Shown piece after piece: positions 14,559 to 22,856 of a stretch of 22,856 nucleotides of DNA. Source of the stretch: CAUJGQ01 sp038325665 (GTDB lineage: Bacteria > Chloroflexota > Dehalococcoidia > CAUJGQ01); assembly GCA_038325665.1 (NCBI GenBank), contig JBBQJF010000035.1:1-22856 (forward strand). Reading direction: 5' to 3'. Made by a program: the position numbers and the translations under genes. The notes under the pieces are model-generated. The model did no database searches. It saw only the letters and a program-made list of their open reading frames with translations, and was not told the origin of the DNA. How positions within the stretch are numbered: the stretch's first letter is position 1; each line of letters opens with the position of its first letter.

Positions 14559-17500
14559 CTACGTGGGCAGGGCGACAGACCGCTGACTTGAATCGAGGGC
14601 CGTCTCGGAATCGATGGCGCGCGCCAGCAGTTGCACATCGGCGCCGGGGCCGACACCCAATTCGTCGCGCAACGTCGCCGTACACTTGTCGAGCGCACGA
14701 CGCGCCGCGGTGCGATCACCGAGCGCCAGATGGGCGCGGATAATACGGGCGTGCGCGTCCTCACGGAACGGGTCGAGCGCCACCGTCCGCTCGCACACGG
14801 CAATGCACTCGCGGTGTCTGCCGGCCGCCGTGTGAATCGCCGCTAGCCGGTCGAGTGCCAGCAGATACTGACGCTCCAACCGGTCGCGCTCGGCCTCGCA
14901 CCACTCGCCTGCCATATCTTGGAGGAACGGCCCGACATACAGCACCATCGCCCGTTCCAGCAGCGTGACCGACGCGGCGCCATCGACGGCCGCGGCATCA
15001 GCGATTGACCGCTCGAATTCGCGGGCATCATAGCGCGCGACCACATCCTCGTTGACGCGATACGCCCCGGCGCTCCGCACGATCACCCGCGGATGCACGA
15101 TCTTCCGGAGACGGTGAACGGTCGTATAGAAGGTGGATTGTGCCCGCTCGGGTGACGCATCCGGCCACAAGATCTCCGTGAGCTGTTCCTGGCGACGAGG
15201 CCCGCCATGCAGCAGCAGGAAGAACAACTCCCGCGGCTTATCGCGGCCCCAATCGACCGTCCCCTGACCATCGAGGGTCACGACGCCCGCGCCAAACGCC
15301 TGCACCGCCATCGAACCACCGGCGCTTTCGTGGCTCGTGTCCGGCGCGCGGGAAGCCGGCACCGCCCGCACCGCCTCGCCGGCCCGCACCAGCGCGTCGA
15401 TGAGGCGGTGCGGGGCGACTGACTCCGGCGCCGTCTCGCGAAACAGCGTCGCATCCCAACGCACATGCAGATCGAGCACGGCATCGGAGCCGAGATCATC
15501 GGCCATGCGGAGCGCGGTGCGCAGATGATGACGCGCGGCCGCGGGTGAACCAGCCTGGTGATGTGCCTGCGCCAGCCAGAGCTGGCTGTCCGCCACCGCC
15601 CACGCCGCGCCCATGCGCGCGAGCGCGTCCGCCGCCTGCTGAAGTATGGGCAGCGCATCGTCGCGGCCGGCGCGCGACAGGATTCCGCCCAGCGTCAGCG
15701 CGAATCGTGCCTGCTGGTAGCAGGAACCATGCCGTTCGGCGAGCGCTACCGCCTCACGGGCCAATTTCTCCGCCCGCGCGGCATCGCCCTCGAACACCGC
15801 CGCTAGAGCAAGACCGTCCAAGAGTTCCGCCCGAACCGAGGGGACATCGGGCCTGCCCAATGCTGCCAGTCCTTGCTCCCATGCCATGCGGGCGGCGGAG
15901 ACCTCACCCGTGAGCAGGAGCAGGCGCCCGTGAGCGAGCAGCGCGTTGGCCCGCGCACGCTCCGCCGCCACCGCCTCGGCCTGGCGCAGCGCCTCGCCCA
16001 GCGTGACACCAGCGCCGCCATAGTCGCCCTGCTGCACCTGAAGCGACCCAAGGGCGGCGAGCGCATTCGCTTCGAGGGCGCTGTTGCCGGCACGCCGCCA
16101 CAGATTCCGCGCTGACTCGTAGCGGGAGGCCGCCTCTGGCAGCCTGCCGGAGCGTTCGAGCGTGATCGCCAGCCCAATCTCGGCGTCAGCCTCGCGGTAG
16201 ACCGGGCCGCTCTCGCCGAAATATCGTCGCGCGCCACGGAATTCGTCCGCCGCGGCGAGCAAATCACCCTGATCGCCGAAACATTGGCCGCGAAACAGGC
16301 GAATCGTCGCGACCAACTCGTCGTCGCTCCCAGCGAGGGCGCTCGCGCGAGTCAGTGTCTCGATCGCCGCCGCCGTCCGTCCCTGCATGCGGTGGAGCAT
16401 ACCGAGCCGCGCCAGTCCCCGCGCTTCCAGCCGTCCATCACCGGCGCGCGCCCCCTCCGAGCAGGCCGCGTGAGCCAGTTCCCCCGCACGGGTGTGGTTT
16501 CCCGCCATCTGCGCCGCCCACGCGGCCCCGAGCAGCAGGGATGGTTCCGTTACGAGTACATCGACCTCGAAGCCGTTCGCGGCGTCATCCAGCGCCCGCC
16601 AGCGCACCTGCTCCTCGAGTGCGGGCGCGACGCCGGCCAGCAGCGCCACGGCCTCGTGTGGTGATTCCGCCTCGCGGAAGTGCTCCAGGGCGCGCTGCCA
16701 ATCACCCTCACCGGCAAGGAGCGTCGCTGTCAGCGCGTGCAGCCGGTGGTAGTCAAAAGGATCCGCGCGGCGCAGCCGGTCCTGCAGAAACGCGCGGAAG
16801 AGCTGGTGGTACCGAAAGGCGCTGCCAGCGCCCACGCGGGTGAGGAATAGACCGGCGCCCTCGGTGTACGCGCGTATCGCCGCCCAGTCGCCGCGCCCCA
16901 GCAACGCCGCACAGATGTCCGTATCCGGGAGATCCGGCGTCGACGATGCGAGCAAGAAGCGCTGCACATCGGGCGGCTGCCGGTCGAACGCCTCGTCGGC
17001 CAGGTAGTCGTAGAGCAGACCCTGCCCGCCGCGGCCGGTAAACGTGCCGCCGAGCAGCCCCTCGCGCAGTTGCGGAACCGACAGGAGGAATCCGGATATC
17101 CAGCCCTCGGCCCCGCTCGCCAGATCCTCCGCGTGGCCGGTCGCGAGCGGTGGCTGCTCGCGCAGGTCAAGCACCATCAACAATTCGTCGGTGGTGAACC
17201 GCAGATCCGCCTCCCCCAATCCGTACACCTCGTCCCGCAACACGAGGCGAGAAAGCGGCAGATTGGGCAGCGTCCGGGCGGCAACCACGATCCGCAGCTT
17301 CTCCGGCAGTACCCGCAGCAGTGCACCGACAAACTCGGTGACGGGCTGACTATCGTTGACCTCGTGGAAGTCATCGAGCACCACCACGACCGGCGCCGTC
17401 AGCGTCTCCTCGGCCTCGGCGGCGAATGCACGCGCCAGCAAACCGATACGCCGCTCCACATCCGATCCACCATCGAGCGCCGTCGCGAGGCCCTTGCCAA

Positions 17501-17774
17501 AGTCGGGAAATTGCCGGCGCAGCGACCCGGCCATGACCTCCACGAAGTCGATGAGATCGCGATCGGTGCGGTCAAGCGCAACCCAACACATGGAAAGCGC
17601 GCTGCCGGCCACGAACTCAGCGAGCAGGGTGGTCTTGCCGAAGCCGGCGGGAGCGACGACGACTTGCAGCTTGCGGTCGAGGTGCTGGTGGAGCGCATCA
17701 ACCAGTCGCGGACGGGCAAGTAGTCCGGCGCGTCGGGGAGGCGGCTGGAACTTGGCGACAGGTGTAGCGCGCAT
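14559..17774 (-). CDS. MalT-like STAND ATPase / TPR / SARP (BTAD) transcriptional regulator
   Basis: The protein is 1071 aa with ATG at 17774 and AAAAAGGA about 5 nt upstream. The N-terminal STAND ATPase has Walker A APAGFGKTT (residues 41-49) and Walker B VVVVLDD (129-135) followed by FHEV. A long helical TPR-like region spans about residues 380-800. From about residue 822 a winged-helix domain (VDWGRDKPRELFFLLLH..., with STFYTTVHRLRK) is followed by a bacterial transcriptional activation domain (YDAREFERSI to the end), which is the SARP/AfsR DNA-binding arrangement placed at the C-terminus. Such proteins are ATP-dependent signal-sensing activators; MalT senses its inducer through its superhelical domain. 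The octapeptide array lies directly downstream on the same strand with a SARP-like box in between, making the array a likely target and its peptide a possible ligand (inference). Confidence 0.9.
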   Translation of the reverse strand: MRATPVAKFQPPPRRAGLLARPRLVDALHQHLDRKLQVVVAPAGFGKTTLLAEFVAGSALSMCWVALDRTDRDLIDFVEVMAGSLRRQFPDFGKGLATALDGGSDVERRIGLLARAFAAEAEETLTAPVVVVLDDFHEVNDSQPVTEFVGALLRVLPEKLRIVVAARTLPNLPLSRLVLRDEVYGLGEADLRFTTDELLMVLDLREQPPLATGHAEDLASGAEGWISGFLLSVPQLREGLLGGTFTGRGGQGLLYDYLADEAFDRQPPDVQRFLLASSTPDLPDTDICAALLGRGDWAAIRAYTEGAGLFLTRVGAGSAFRYHQLFRAFLQDRLRRADPFDYHRLHALTATLLAGEGDWQRALEHFREAESPHEAVALLAGVAPALEEQVRWRALDDAANGFEVDVLVTEPSLLLGAAWAAQMAGNHTRAGELAHAACSEGARAGDGRLEARGLARLGMLHRMQGRTAAAIETLTRASALAGSDDELVATIRLFRGQCFGDQGDLLAAADEFRGARRYFGESGPVYREADAEIGLAITLERSGRLPEAASRYESARNLWRRAGNSALEANALAALGSLQVQQGDYGGAGVTLGEALRQAEAVAAERARANALLAHGRLLLLTGEVSAARMAWEQGLAALGRPDVPSVRAELLDGLALAAVFEGDAARAEKLAREAVALAERHGSCYQQARFALTLGGILSRAGRDDALPILQQAADALARMGAAWAVADSQLWLAQAHHQAGSPAAARHHLRTALRMADDLGSDAVLDLHVRWDATLFRETAPESVAPHRLIDALVRAGEAVRAVPASRAPDTSHESAGGSMAVQAFGAGVVTLDGQGTVDWGRDKPRELFFLLLHGGPRRQEQLTEILWPDASPERAQSTFYTTVHRLRKIVHPRVIVRSAGAYRVNEDVVARYDAREFERSIADAAAVDGAASVTLLERAMVLYVGPFLQDMAGEWCEAERDRLERQYLLALDRLAAIHTAAGRHRECIAVCERTVALDPFREDAHARIIRAHLALGDRTAARRALDKCTATLRDELGVGPGADVQLLARAIDSETALDSSQRSVALPT

Positions 17775-18208
17775 GCACGTCCTTTTTACGGCAACGATGC
17801 AAGATACGGACCATCCATCTCACTACTTAGTATAGCGATCCGGACGCCCCGGTAGACGACCCAGCAGGTGTAGAACGAGTGGCGACGCCAAAAGATTGGG
17901 CATGATCTCGCGCGAATGCATGATCGGAACCGCCGGCCAGGGGAACGGACCAATGAGTAGGGGCTTTTTCCGTCGGGGCGGTATGGGTCGGGGCGACGAT
18001 CAGGGGGGCCAGATCGGTGGCGCGCTGGATAAATCGGGTGGGTCGCCTCCGGGAGGCGCGATCGGGTGGGTCGCCGCGAGCCGCGTCACGACGTGTCGGA
18101 GAGTCCGAGGACCCATTCTCGAGGGGGCGTCAAGGACGTGACTGTCGTTGCAGGCGCTGGCGATTGTGGTGCTGCCGCCCTCGCGCGACATCCATTCTCG
18201 CGGGAGCG
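17775..18208. other. 434-nt non-coding region upstream of the regulator
   Basis: It holds the regulator promoter, a 15-nt direct repeat ATCGGGTGGGTCGCC at 18033-18047 and 18061-18075, a small stem GCCTCCGGGAGGC between them (18045-18057), and related CCATTCTCG motifs near 18113 and 18191. No supported gene. The crotonase gene ends at 18209. Confidence 0.5.
17829..17834 (-). promoter_or_regulatory. -10-like hexamer of the regulator gene
   Basis: TATACT on the minus strand, 54 nt before the ATG at 17774. No clear -35 hexamer at 17 nt. The same hexamer precedes two other genes in this window. Confidence 0.45.
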
Positions 18209-19009
18209 TTACGGCCGTGGCTTCTCTGTTCGTGTCCAGGCCGGGGTCCGCTTCTCCAGAAAAGCGCGCAGCCCCTCCTGACCCTCGGGACTCGTGCGCA
18301 GGCGGGCGATGACCGCCGCCGTATACGGCCCAACATCGGCAGCGGTGCGGTCGCGAATGCCCGCGATCAATGCCTTGTTCTCGGCTTGGGCGCGCGGTCC
18401 GCCGGCAAGAACGTTGCTCACCACGCGATCGACCGCCGCATCAAGCTCGTCCGGCGGCGCGCACTGGTGAACCAGCCCGATCGCCTCCGCGCGGTCCGCC
18501 GCGAAGCGCTCGGCCGTGAGAAATAGCGCCCGCGCGTGCGACTCACCGATGCGGCGCACGACGTACGGAGAGATGGTCGCGGGCACGAGGCCGAGCCGCG
18601 CCTCGGTGAAGCCGAAGCGCGCTGTCGTCGCCGCCACCGCGATATCGGATGCCGCGACCAGGCCGCTGCCGCCGGCGAGGGCCGCGCCGTTTACCCGCGC
18701 GATCACCGGCTTTGGGCAGCGGTCGATCGCGTCGAGCATCGCCACCAGATTGGACGCGTCGGCCGCGTTCTGCTCGACCGAGTAATCCACGGCCCGTTGC
18801 ATCCAGGCAAGGTCGGCGCCGGCGCAAAACGACAGACCGGCCCCGGTCAGCACCACCGCTCGCACGGACTCGTCGGCCGCGAGGCGCTCGAACACGGCGC
18901 GGATCTCGCCGATCAGCACATCGTTGAGGGCGTTGTGCAGCTCGGGACGGTTGAGCGTGACCCATGCGACCGGCTCGTCGATCTGCACGAGCAAGTGCTG
19001 GTACGACAT
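18209..19009 (-). CDS. Enoyl-CoA hydratase/isomerase family protein, methylglutaconyl-CoA hydratase-like
   Basis: The protein is 266 aa, the normal crotonase length, with ATG at 19009 and GGAGG 4 nt upstream (GGAGGCGCCATG). The oxyanion-hole segments are SFCAGADLAWM (60-70) and NGAALAGGSGLVAASD (107-122), and the acid E136 lies in FTEARLGLVPATISP. The pattern AGADLxWM, GGxGLVAAxDI and LGLVPAxISP is the one seen in LiuC/methylglutaconyl-CoA hydratases of leucine and isoprenoid breakdown, where the first glutamate of other hydratases is absent. No other leucine-pathway gene is in the window, so the substrate is inferred. It is divergent from the glycosylase gene. Confidence 0.88.
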   Translation of the reverse strand: MSYQHLLVQIDEPVAWVTLNRPELHNALNDVLIGEIRAVFERLAADESVRAVVLTGAGLSFCAGADLAWMQRAVDYSVEQNAADASNLVAMLDAIDRCPKPVIARVNGAALAGGSGLVAASDIAVAATTARFGFTEARLGLVPATISPYVVRRIGESHARALFLTAERFAADRAEAIGLVHQCAPPDELDAAVDRVVSNVLAGGPRAQAENKALIAGIRDRTAADVGPYTAAVIARLRTSPEGQEGLRAFLEKRTPAWTRTEKPRP

Positions 19010-19067
19010 GGCGCCTCCGATGGAAGAGGTAGGGCGCGGGGGATACCGCGGCAGCGACAGCGGTTCG

Positions 19068-19073
19068 AGTATA
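19068..19073 (-). promoter_or_regulatory. -10-like hexamer of the crotonase gene
   Basis: TATACT on the minus strand, 58 nt before the ATG at 19009, in the 214-nt space between divergent genes. No good -35 is visible. Confidence 0.4.
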
Positions 19074-19223
19074 GCGCCGCGATGTGGGATAGTGGGCGTT
19101 CAGTCTGCTCGTGTGGGGGTCGGCGCGGGACAGACGGCGTCATCGGGTCGTGTGAGTTCGCGGACGCCCGCGTTTTGCCGGTGGCTGATGACCGAACGTT
19201 GCATCCGCCCGTGAGGGATTGCC

Positions 19224-19832
19224 GTGGTGAACACGCCGAATACCACGCTACCCGACCTGAATATCCCACGCTGCGCGTGGGCCGGTAACGATCCGGCGAT
19301 GGTGGCATACCACGACGAGGAGTGGGGCGTGCCCTGTCACGACGACCGCGCGCTGTTCGAGCGACTGTTGTTGGAGGGCTTTCAGGCCGGTCTGTCCTGG
19401 AGCACCATCCTCCGCAAGCGGGTCAACTTTCGCCGCGCCTTCGATAACTTCGACCCCGAGCGAGTGGCGGGCTACACCGATGCGGATGTCGCGCGGCTGA
19501 TGGCCGACCCCGGCATCGTGCGGAACCGGCTCAAGGTCGCGGGCGCGGTTCGCAACGCGCGTGCGTTTCTGGCGGTGCAACAAGAGGCCGGCTCGTTCGA
19601 TTCTTACGTCTGGCGGTTCGTCGGCGGGAGTTCGCTCCAGCATCCCGAGGGGTACACCATGGCGACGATTCCCGCGCGCACCCCCGAATCGGACGCACTG
19701 TCCGCTGATCTGAAACGGCGCGACTTCACCTTCGTCGGACCGACCATCTGCTACGCCTTCATGCAGAGCACCGGTATGGTTGATGATCACCTGGCCGGCT
19801 GCTTTCGGTTCGTCCCTCGCACCGGTCCATAG
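19224..19832 (+). CDS. tag: DNA-3-methyladenine glycosylase I
   Basis: The protein is 202 aa from GTG 19224 with GAGGG about 8 nt upstream; the next codon is also GTG. It contains RCAWAGNDPAMVAYHDEEWG, the family start, plus LLLEGFQAGLSW and FVGPTICYAFMQSTGMVDDH. The zinc-snap ligands are all present: C17 and H30 (13 apart, as in E. coli Tag C4/H17) and H189 and C193 (4 apart). The enzyme removes 3-methyladenine from alkylated DNA, starting base-excision repair. It stands alone, divergent from the crotonase and about 190 nt before the next gene. Confidence 0.95.
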   Translation: MVNTPNTTLPDLNIPRCAWAGNDPAMVAYHDEEWGVPCHDDRALFERLLLEGFQAGLSWSTILRKRVNFRRAFDNFDPERVAGYTDADVARLMADPGIVRNRLKVAGAVRNARAFLAVQQEAGSFDSYVWRFVGGSSLQHPEGYTMATIPARTPESDALSADLKRRDFTFVGPTICYAFMQSTGMVDDHLAGCFRFVPRTGP

Positions 19833-20022
19833 CGCGGAGCACGATCACATGTCCGCGCCACGAACGAAACTCGTGACGGAGCGCGCGGGTGGGCGGAAAC
19901 GGCCTACTCGTCCCGTGCGGCATCTGCCTCCGCGTCGGTCTTGCCTTCCCCGAGGCTCACATGCCCGGTATCCTCATATTCGTCACGGGCGCCACACGGA
20001 ATCTGCCCGACCGGAGGGATCG

Positions 20023-21171
20023 ATGAATGCAACGGCTAACGCGGCAGTCCAGGCACTGCTGGAAGAGTTAATCGCGGAGGGGACCGAGTTAGGGCTCCAG
20101 ACGGCCGTTTACCAGGGCGGCGAGTTGGTGATCGATGCCGCTGCCGGTCTGGCCGATCGCGTTAGCGGCCGTCGGGTGGACGGCGACACATTATTCACCA
20201 GCTTTTCGACCACCAAGGGTATCACCGCCACCTGCATCCACCTGCTGGCGGAACGGGGACAGCTCGACTACGATGCCCCGGTCGCGCACTACTGGCCGGA
20301 GTTCGGCGCGAACGGCAAGGCAGAGACGACCGTGCGCGACGCGTTGACCCACCGCACCGGAGTGCCGCAGATGCCGGACTGGGTGCGGCCCGAAAACCTG
20401 GGCGACTGGGACAAGATCTGCGCCTCAATCGCCGGCCACGCGCCGCTGTGGACGCCCGGGACGGCCACCGGCTATCACGGCTACACGTTCGGCTGGATCC
20501 TGGGCGAGATCCTGCGTCGGATTGACGGCCGGCAGATCGCGACCTTCGTGCGCGAGGAGATCTGCGCGCCACTCGGCATTGAGGACATCTATCTCGGCAT
20601 CCCCGACTCGGTCGAGGGGCGAGTGGCAACGTTGGAGAACGCCCCGCCGCCGGAGGGCGCACCCGTACCACCGCCGGATGCGCTCATCTTCCAGGCAATT
20701 CCGTTGGTGGTGGGCGTCACCGGCACGGTATTCAACCGGCCGGACGTGCGTCGCGCCTCGATCCCCGGCGCCGGCGGCATCATGAGCGCCCGCGCGCTCG
20801 CCCGCCACTACGCCGCCCTGATCGGCGAGGTGGACGCCGTACGGCTGCTGCCGGCGGCGCGGGTGGCACAAGCATCGACGCTACAAACCGACGACCAAGA
20901 CCGGGTGATCGGCATGCCGACGCGCAAGGGACTCGGCTACTTCCTCGGCGGGCCACTGTCGCCGATGAGCGAGCGGGGCACGGCCTTTGGCCATCCCGGC
21001 GCGGGCGGCTCGATTGGCTTTGCCGACCCGGAGTACGGCCTGGCGGTGGGCATCACCAAGAACATGATGCGTAACCATCTCGATCCGACGCGGGGAGCGG
21101 CCTATCGGATCGGGCAGCGCATCCGGAAGGCGCTTGGAGTGCCCTCCATGGGAGCGGTGGCGGCGGGATGA
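20023..21171 (+). CDS. Serine beta-lactamase-fold hydrolase (EstB/class C-like esterase)
   Basis: The protein is 382 aa from ATG 20023 with GGAGGG at 20013-20018; the frame is open to 19780 but overlaps the glycosylase gene and lacks a better start. The catalytic S62-T-T-K65 motif is in LFTSFSTTKGI. The tyrosine motif is Y151-H-G-Y154 in TGYHGYTFGW, and H324-P-G in GHPGAGGS replaces the KTG box, as in esterase-type members. No signal peptide is seen, so it is probably a cytoplasmic esterase or peptidase rather than a resistance beta-lactamase. Substrate unknown. Confidence 0.88.
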   Translation: MNATANAAVQALLEELIAEGTELGLQTAVYQGGELVIDAAAGLADRVSGRRVDGDTLFTSFSTTKGITATCIHLLAERGQLDYDAPVAHYWPEFGANGKAETTVRDALTHRTGVPQMPDWVRPENLGDWDKICASIAGHAPLWTPGTATGYHGYTFGWILGEILRRIDGRQIATFVREEICAPLGIEDIYLGIPDSVEGRVATLENAPPPEGAPVPPPDALIFQAIPLVVGVTGTVFNRPDVRRASIPGAGGIMSARALARHYAALIGEVDAVRLLPAARVAQASTLQTDDQDRVIGMPTRKGLGYFLGGPLSPMSERGTAFGHPGAGGSIGFADPEYGLAVGITKNMMRNHLDPTRGAAYRIGQRIRKALGVPSMGAVAAG

Positions 21172-21222
21172 GCGCGGGCGGCCGTCCTTGAGGGCGCCAG
21201 GCACGGAGTGATCGTGAACGGG

Positions 21223-21228
21223 TATACT
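21223..21228 (+). promoter_or_regulatory. -10-like hexamer before the 102-aa gene
   Basis: TATACT 32 nt before the ATG at 21261. A matching -35 is not seen. It suggests that the 102-aa and amidohydrolase genes start their own transcript. Confidence 0.45.
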
Positions 21229-21260
21229 ATCACCCACATCTCATAGACCGGGAGACGATC

Positions 21261-21569
21261 ATGCCGGATTTGACCATTGACTGGCCGGTGGACGAGAACG
21301 AGCATGGTGAGCAGATGCTCTGGGCCGCGAGCTGGCTGGTGGGCGCTGCTGGTGAGGAGGGAGCGGCGATCTACAGTGGCCGCGGTGGCGAGCAGCGATG
21401 CTACGCCGTTCCGACCGTCGCCACCGGTGTGCGTGTACGCCGCTGGCCGAATGAGGGACTGGAACCCGAGTACGCGGACGTGCTCAGCCTGACCGGCATG
21501 GGCGGTTTGCGACCAGCGCAACTCGACTTTGACGTACGCCAGCCGTTCAGCATGCTGGTTGAGGAATAG
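21261..21569 (+). CDS. Small protein of unknown function, 102 aa
   Basis: ATG 21261 has GGGAG about 7 nt upstream and a -10-like hexamer 32 nt upstream. It is acidic (MPDLTIDWPVDENEHGEQ) with no signal peptide, membrane span or recognised motif; it looks like a small globular domain ending FDVRQPFSMLVEE. The amidohydrolase starts 42 nt later on the same strand, so the two probably form an operon and the small protein may be an accessory to it (inference). Confidence 0.7.
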   Translation: MPDLTIDWPVDENEHGEQMLWAASWLVGAAGEEGAAIYSGRGGEQRCYAVPTVATGVRVRRWPNEGLEPEYADVLSLTGMGGLRPAQLDFDVRQPFSMLVEE

Positions 21570-21611
21570 CAACGTACAAGCCAGGCAGCAACTGCGAAGG
21601 GGGAACACACC

Positions 21612-22805
21612 ATGACCGCACTGGCCCAACCAAACAGTCTGCGCCCCATCACCCCTGGGCACGAGGGATGGGAACGTGTCGCCACTCCCGGCGCGCCGAA
21701 CAAGTACTTCATGGTCTCGGCCGACTGCCATGTGAACGAGCCGCCCAACCTATGGGTGGACCGCATCGAGGAGAAGTACCGGCACCGGCTGCCGCGGATC
21801 GAGGTGGACGCCAACGGCGTCAAGTGGTCGGTGACGGAGGGCCACGCGCCGGTCAAGCTGCGCGACCTGAAGTTGCAGGGCGAAGACCAGGAGCGGGCCA
21901 GTTCTGGTCCGAGCGACCCACGGGTACGGCTGCGCGACCACGCCCGCGACGGCATTGACGCCGAGGTAATCTTCCCCCAACGCGGCCTGCAAGTCTGGGC
22001 GACGCCCGACCCGCTCTTCTCCCAGGCTATGTGCAGGGTGTGGAACGACTGGGCCTGGGAGGTGTTCGGCGACTACAACGACCGCCTGTCGCCGCCGGCC
22101 TGCCTCGCCACCGGCGACATCGACAGCGCGATCGAGGAGATTCAGCGGGTGGCGAAGCTCGGCTTCCGCGCGCTCAGCCTGCCGTGCAAGCCGGTGTGGG
22201 GGCCGGGCAGCTCCGCCGACCGCAACTACAATCACCCCGACTATGACCGAATGTGGGCCGTGATCGAGGATGCCGGCCTGCCGTGCGTGTTCCACGTCTC
22301 GACCGGCAAGGACCCGCGCGGCACCAAGGGCAACGGTGGCGCCGTCATCAATTATGTGATCCACTCACTCGCGCCGACGGCCGAGCCGATCGTCACACTG
22401 TGCTCATCGGGGGCGCTGGAGCGGTTCCCCGGCCTGCGGCTGGCCTCGATCGAGGCGGGCATCGGCTGGATTCCATGGGCGCTGCGGGCGATGGACGAGG
22501 CCTACGAGAAGCACCACATGTGGGCCTTCCCCAAGCTGGAGATGTGGCCGAGCGAGTACTTCCGCCGTCAGTGCTCCGCCTCGTTCATGGAAGACAAGCC
22601 CGGCATCGATCTGGCGCGCGAGTACAACCTGATCAACAACTTCATGTGGGCGAACGACTACCCGCACCAGGAAGGGTCGTGGCCGCACTCTGCCGCCGCG
22701 ATCGAGCGCACGATGGGCGATCTGACCGACGCCGAGCGCGCCCGCATCCTCGGCCGCAACGCCGCCGAGCTGTTCGGCTTCAAAGTCCCGGACTCGGCGC
22801 GCTAA
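21612..22805 (+). CDS. Amidohydrolase 2 family metal-dependent hydrolase/decarboxylase
   Basis: The protein is 397 aa with GGGGGA about 8 nt before ATG 21612. The metal motif is D38-C-H40 (SADCHVNEP), a third histidine H228 is in CVFHVSTG, and D349 lies in ANDYPHQEGSWPHS; together they form the TIM-barrel metal site of the amidohydrolase 2 (ACMSD-like) family. Members act as decarboxylases or hydrolases on small aromatic or carboxylated substrates. The exact reaction cannot be told. Nothing is visible in the remaining 51 nt of the window. Confidence 0.9.
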   Translation: MTALAQPNSLRPITPGHEGWERVATPGAPNKYFMVSADCHVNEPPNLWVDRIEEKYRHRLPRIEVDANGVKWSVTEGHAPVKLRDLKLQGEDQERASSGPSDPRVRLRDHARDGIDAEVIFPQRGLQVWATPDPLFSQAMCRVWNDWAWEVFGDYNDRLSPPACLATGDIDSAIEEIQRVAKLGFRALSLPCKPVWGPGSSADRNYNHPDYDRMWAVIEDAGLPCVFHVSTGKDPRGTKGNGGAVINYVIHSLAPTAEPIVTLCSSGALERFPGLRLASIEAGIGWIPWALRAMDEAYEKHHMWAFPKLEMWPSEYFRRQCSASFMEDKPGIDLAREYNLINNFMWANDYPHQEGSWPHSAAAIERTMGDLTDAERARILGRNAAELFGFKVPDSAR

Positions 22806-22856
22806 TCGCGGTGCAGTCGCCGTGAGACGGCCGGACCGTGGGGCATGGTACATGCC

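Noticed and set aside
17896..18141. 81-aa Gly-rich plus-strand frame upstream of the regulator
   Set aside because: Composition follows the GC-rich direct repeats; no recognisable protein.
19780..20022. 5' extension of the beta-lactamase-fold gene
   Set aside because: It overlaps the glycosylase gene and has no site as good as GGAGGG before 20023.

Overview
The window is GC-rich, densely coded bacterial DNA. The gene mix suggests a Chloroflexota (Thermomicrobia/Sphaerobacter-like) or deep actinobacterial genome: DUF4331 protein, NicO transporter, thiolase with a DUF35 partner, MalT-like ATPase fused to a SARP domain, crotonase, Tag, EstB-like hydrolase, amidohydrolase. No rRNA, tRNA or typing marker is present, so this placement is an inference.

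Layout. Positions 1-4607 (+) hold a cell-envelope trio: a secreted DUF4331 protein (5' end outside the window), a membrane-anchored TPR protein, and a NicO-type Ni/Co transporter whose start overlaps the TPR stop as ATGA. Positions 4613-6410 (-) hold a two-gene operon of a thiolase-fold enzyme lacking the usual nucleophilic cysteine and a DUF35 Zn-ribbon/OB-fold partner. Positions 6411-7123 are non-coding with REP-like hairpins. Positions 7124-10330 (+) hold an unrecognised 316-aa protein and a 720-aa protein made of two tandem copies of a zinc-metalloprotease plus PPC unit. A perfect 17-bp inverted repeat follows. Positions 10594-12759 (-) hold a PAP2 phosphatase/kinase-like membrane fusion.

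The most striking region is 13326-14080 (-). Seven tandem minigenes, 116-125 nt apart, each have a GGAGG ribosome-binding site, ATG, eight codons and a stop, and all encode the same octapeptide MRDITWGG. Every difference inside the coding parts is synonymous or a swap of stop codon, which points to selection on the peptide. Upstream on the same strand (14559-17774) lies a 1071-aa STAND-ATPase/TPR/SARP regulator. Between the two is an 11-bp-period direct repeat (GGTAAGGTCCC twice) placed about 10 nt before a -10-like hexamer, as expected of a SARP operator. I infer a candidate peptide-signalling or peptide-product system: repeated peptide genes, a TPR-containing regulator as possible receptor, and a SARP box as feedback site. 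None of this is shown experimentally here.

Positions 18209-22805 are ordinary metabolic and repair genes: a crotonase resembling methylglutaconyl-CoA hydratase (-), DNA-3-methyladenine glycosylase I, a serine beta-lactamase-fold hydrolase, a 102-aa unknown protein and an amidohydrolase (all +). TATACT -10-like hexamers precede the regulator, the crotonase and the 102-aa gene.
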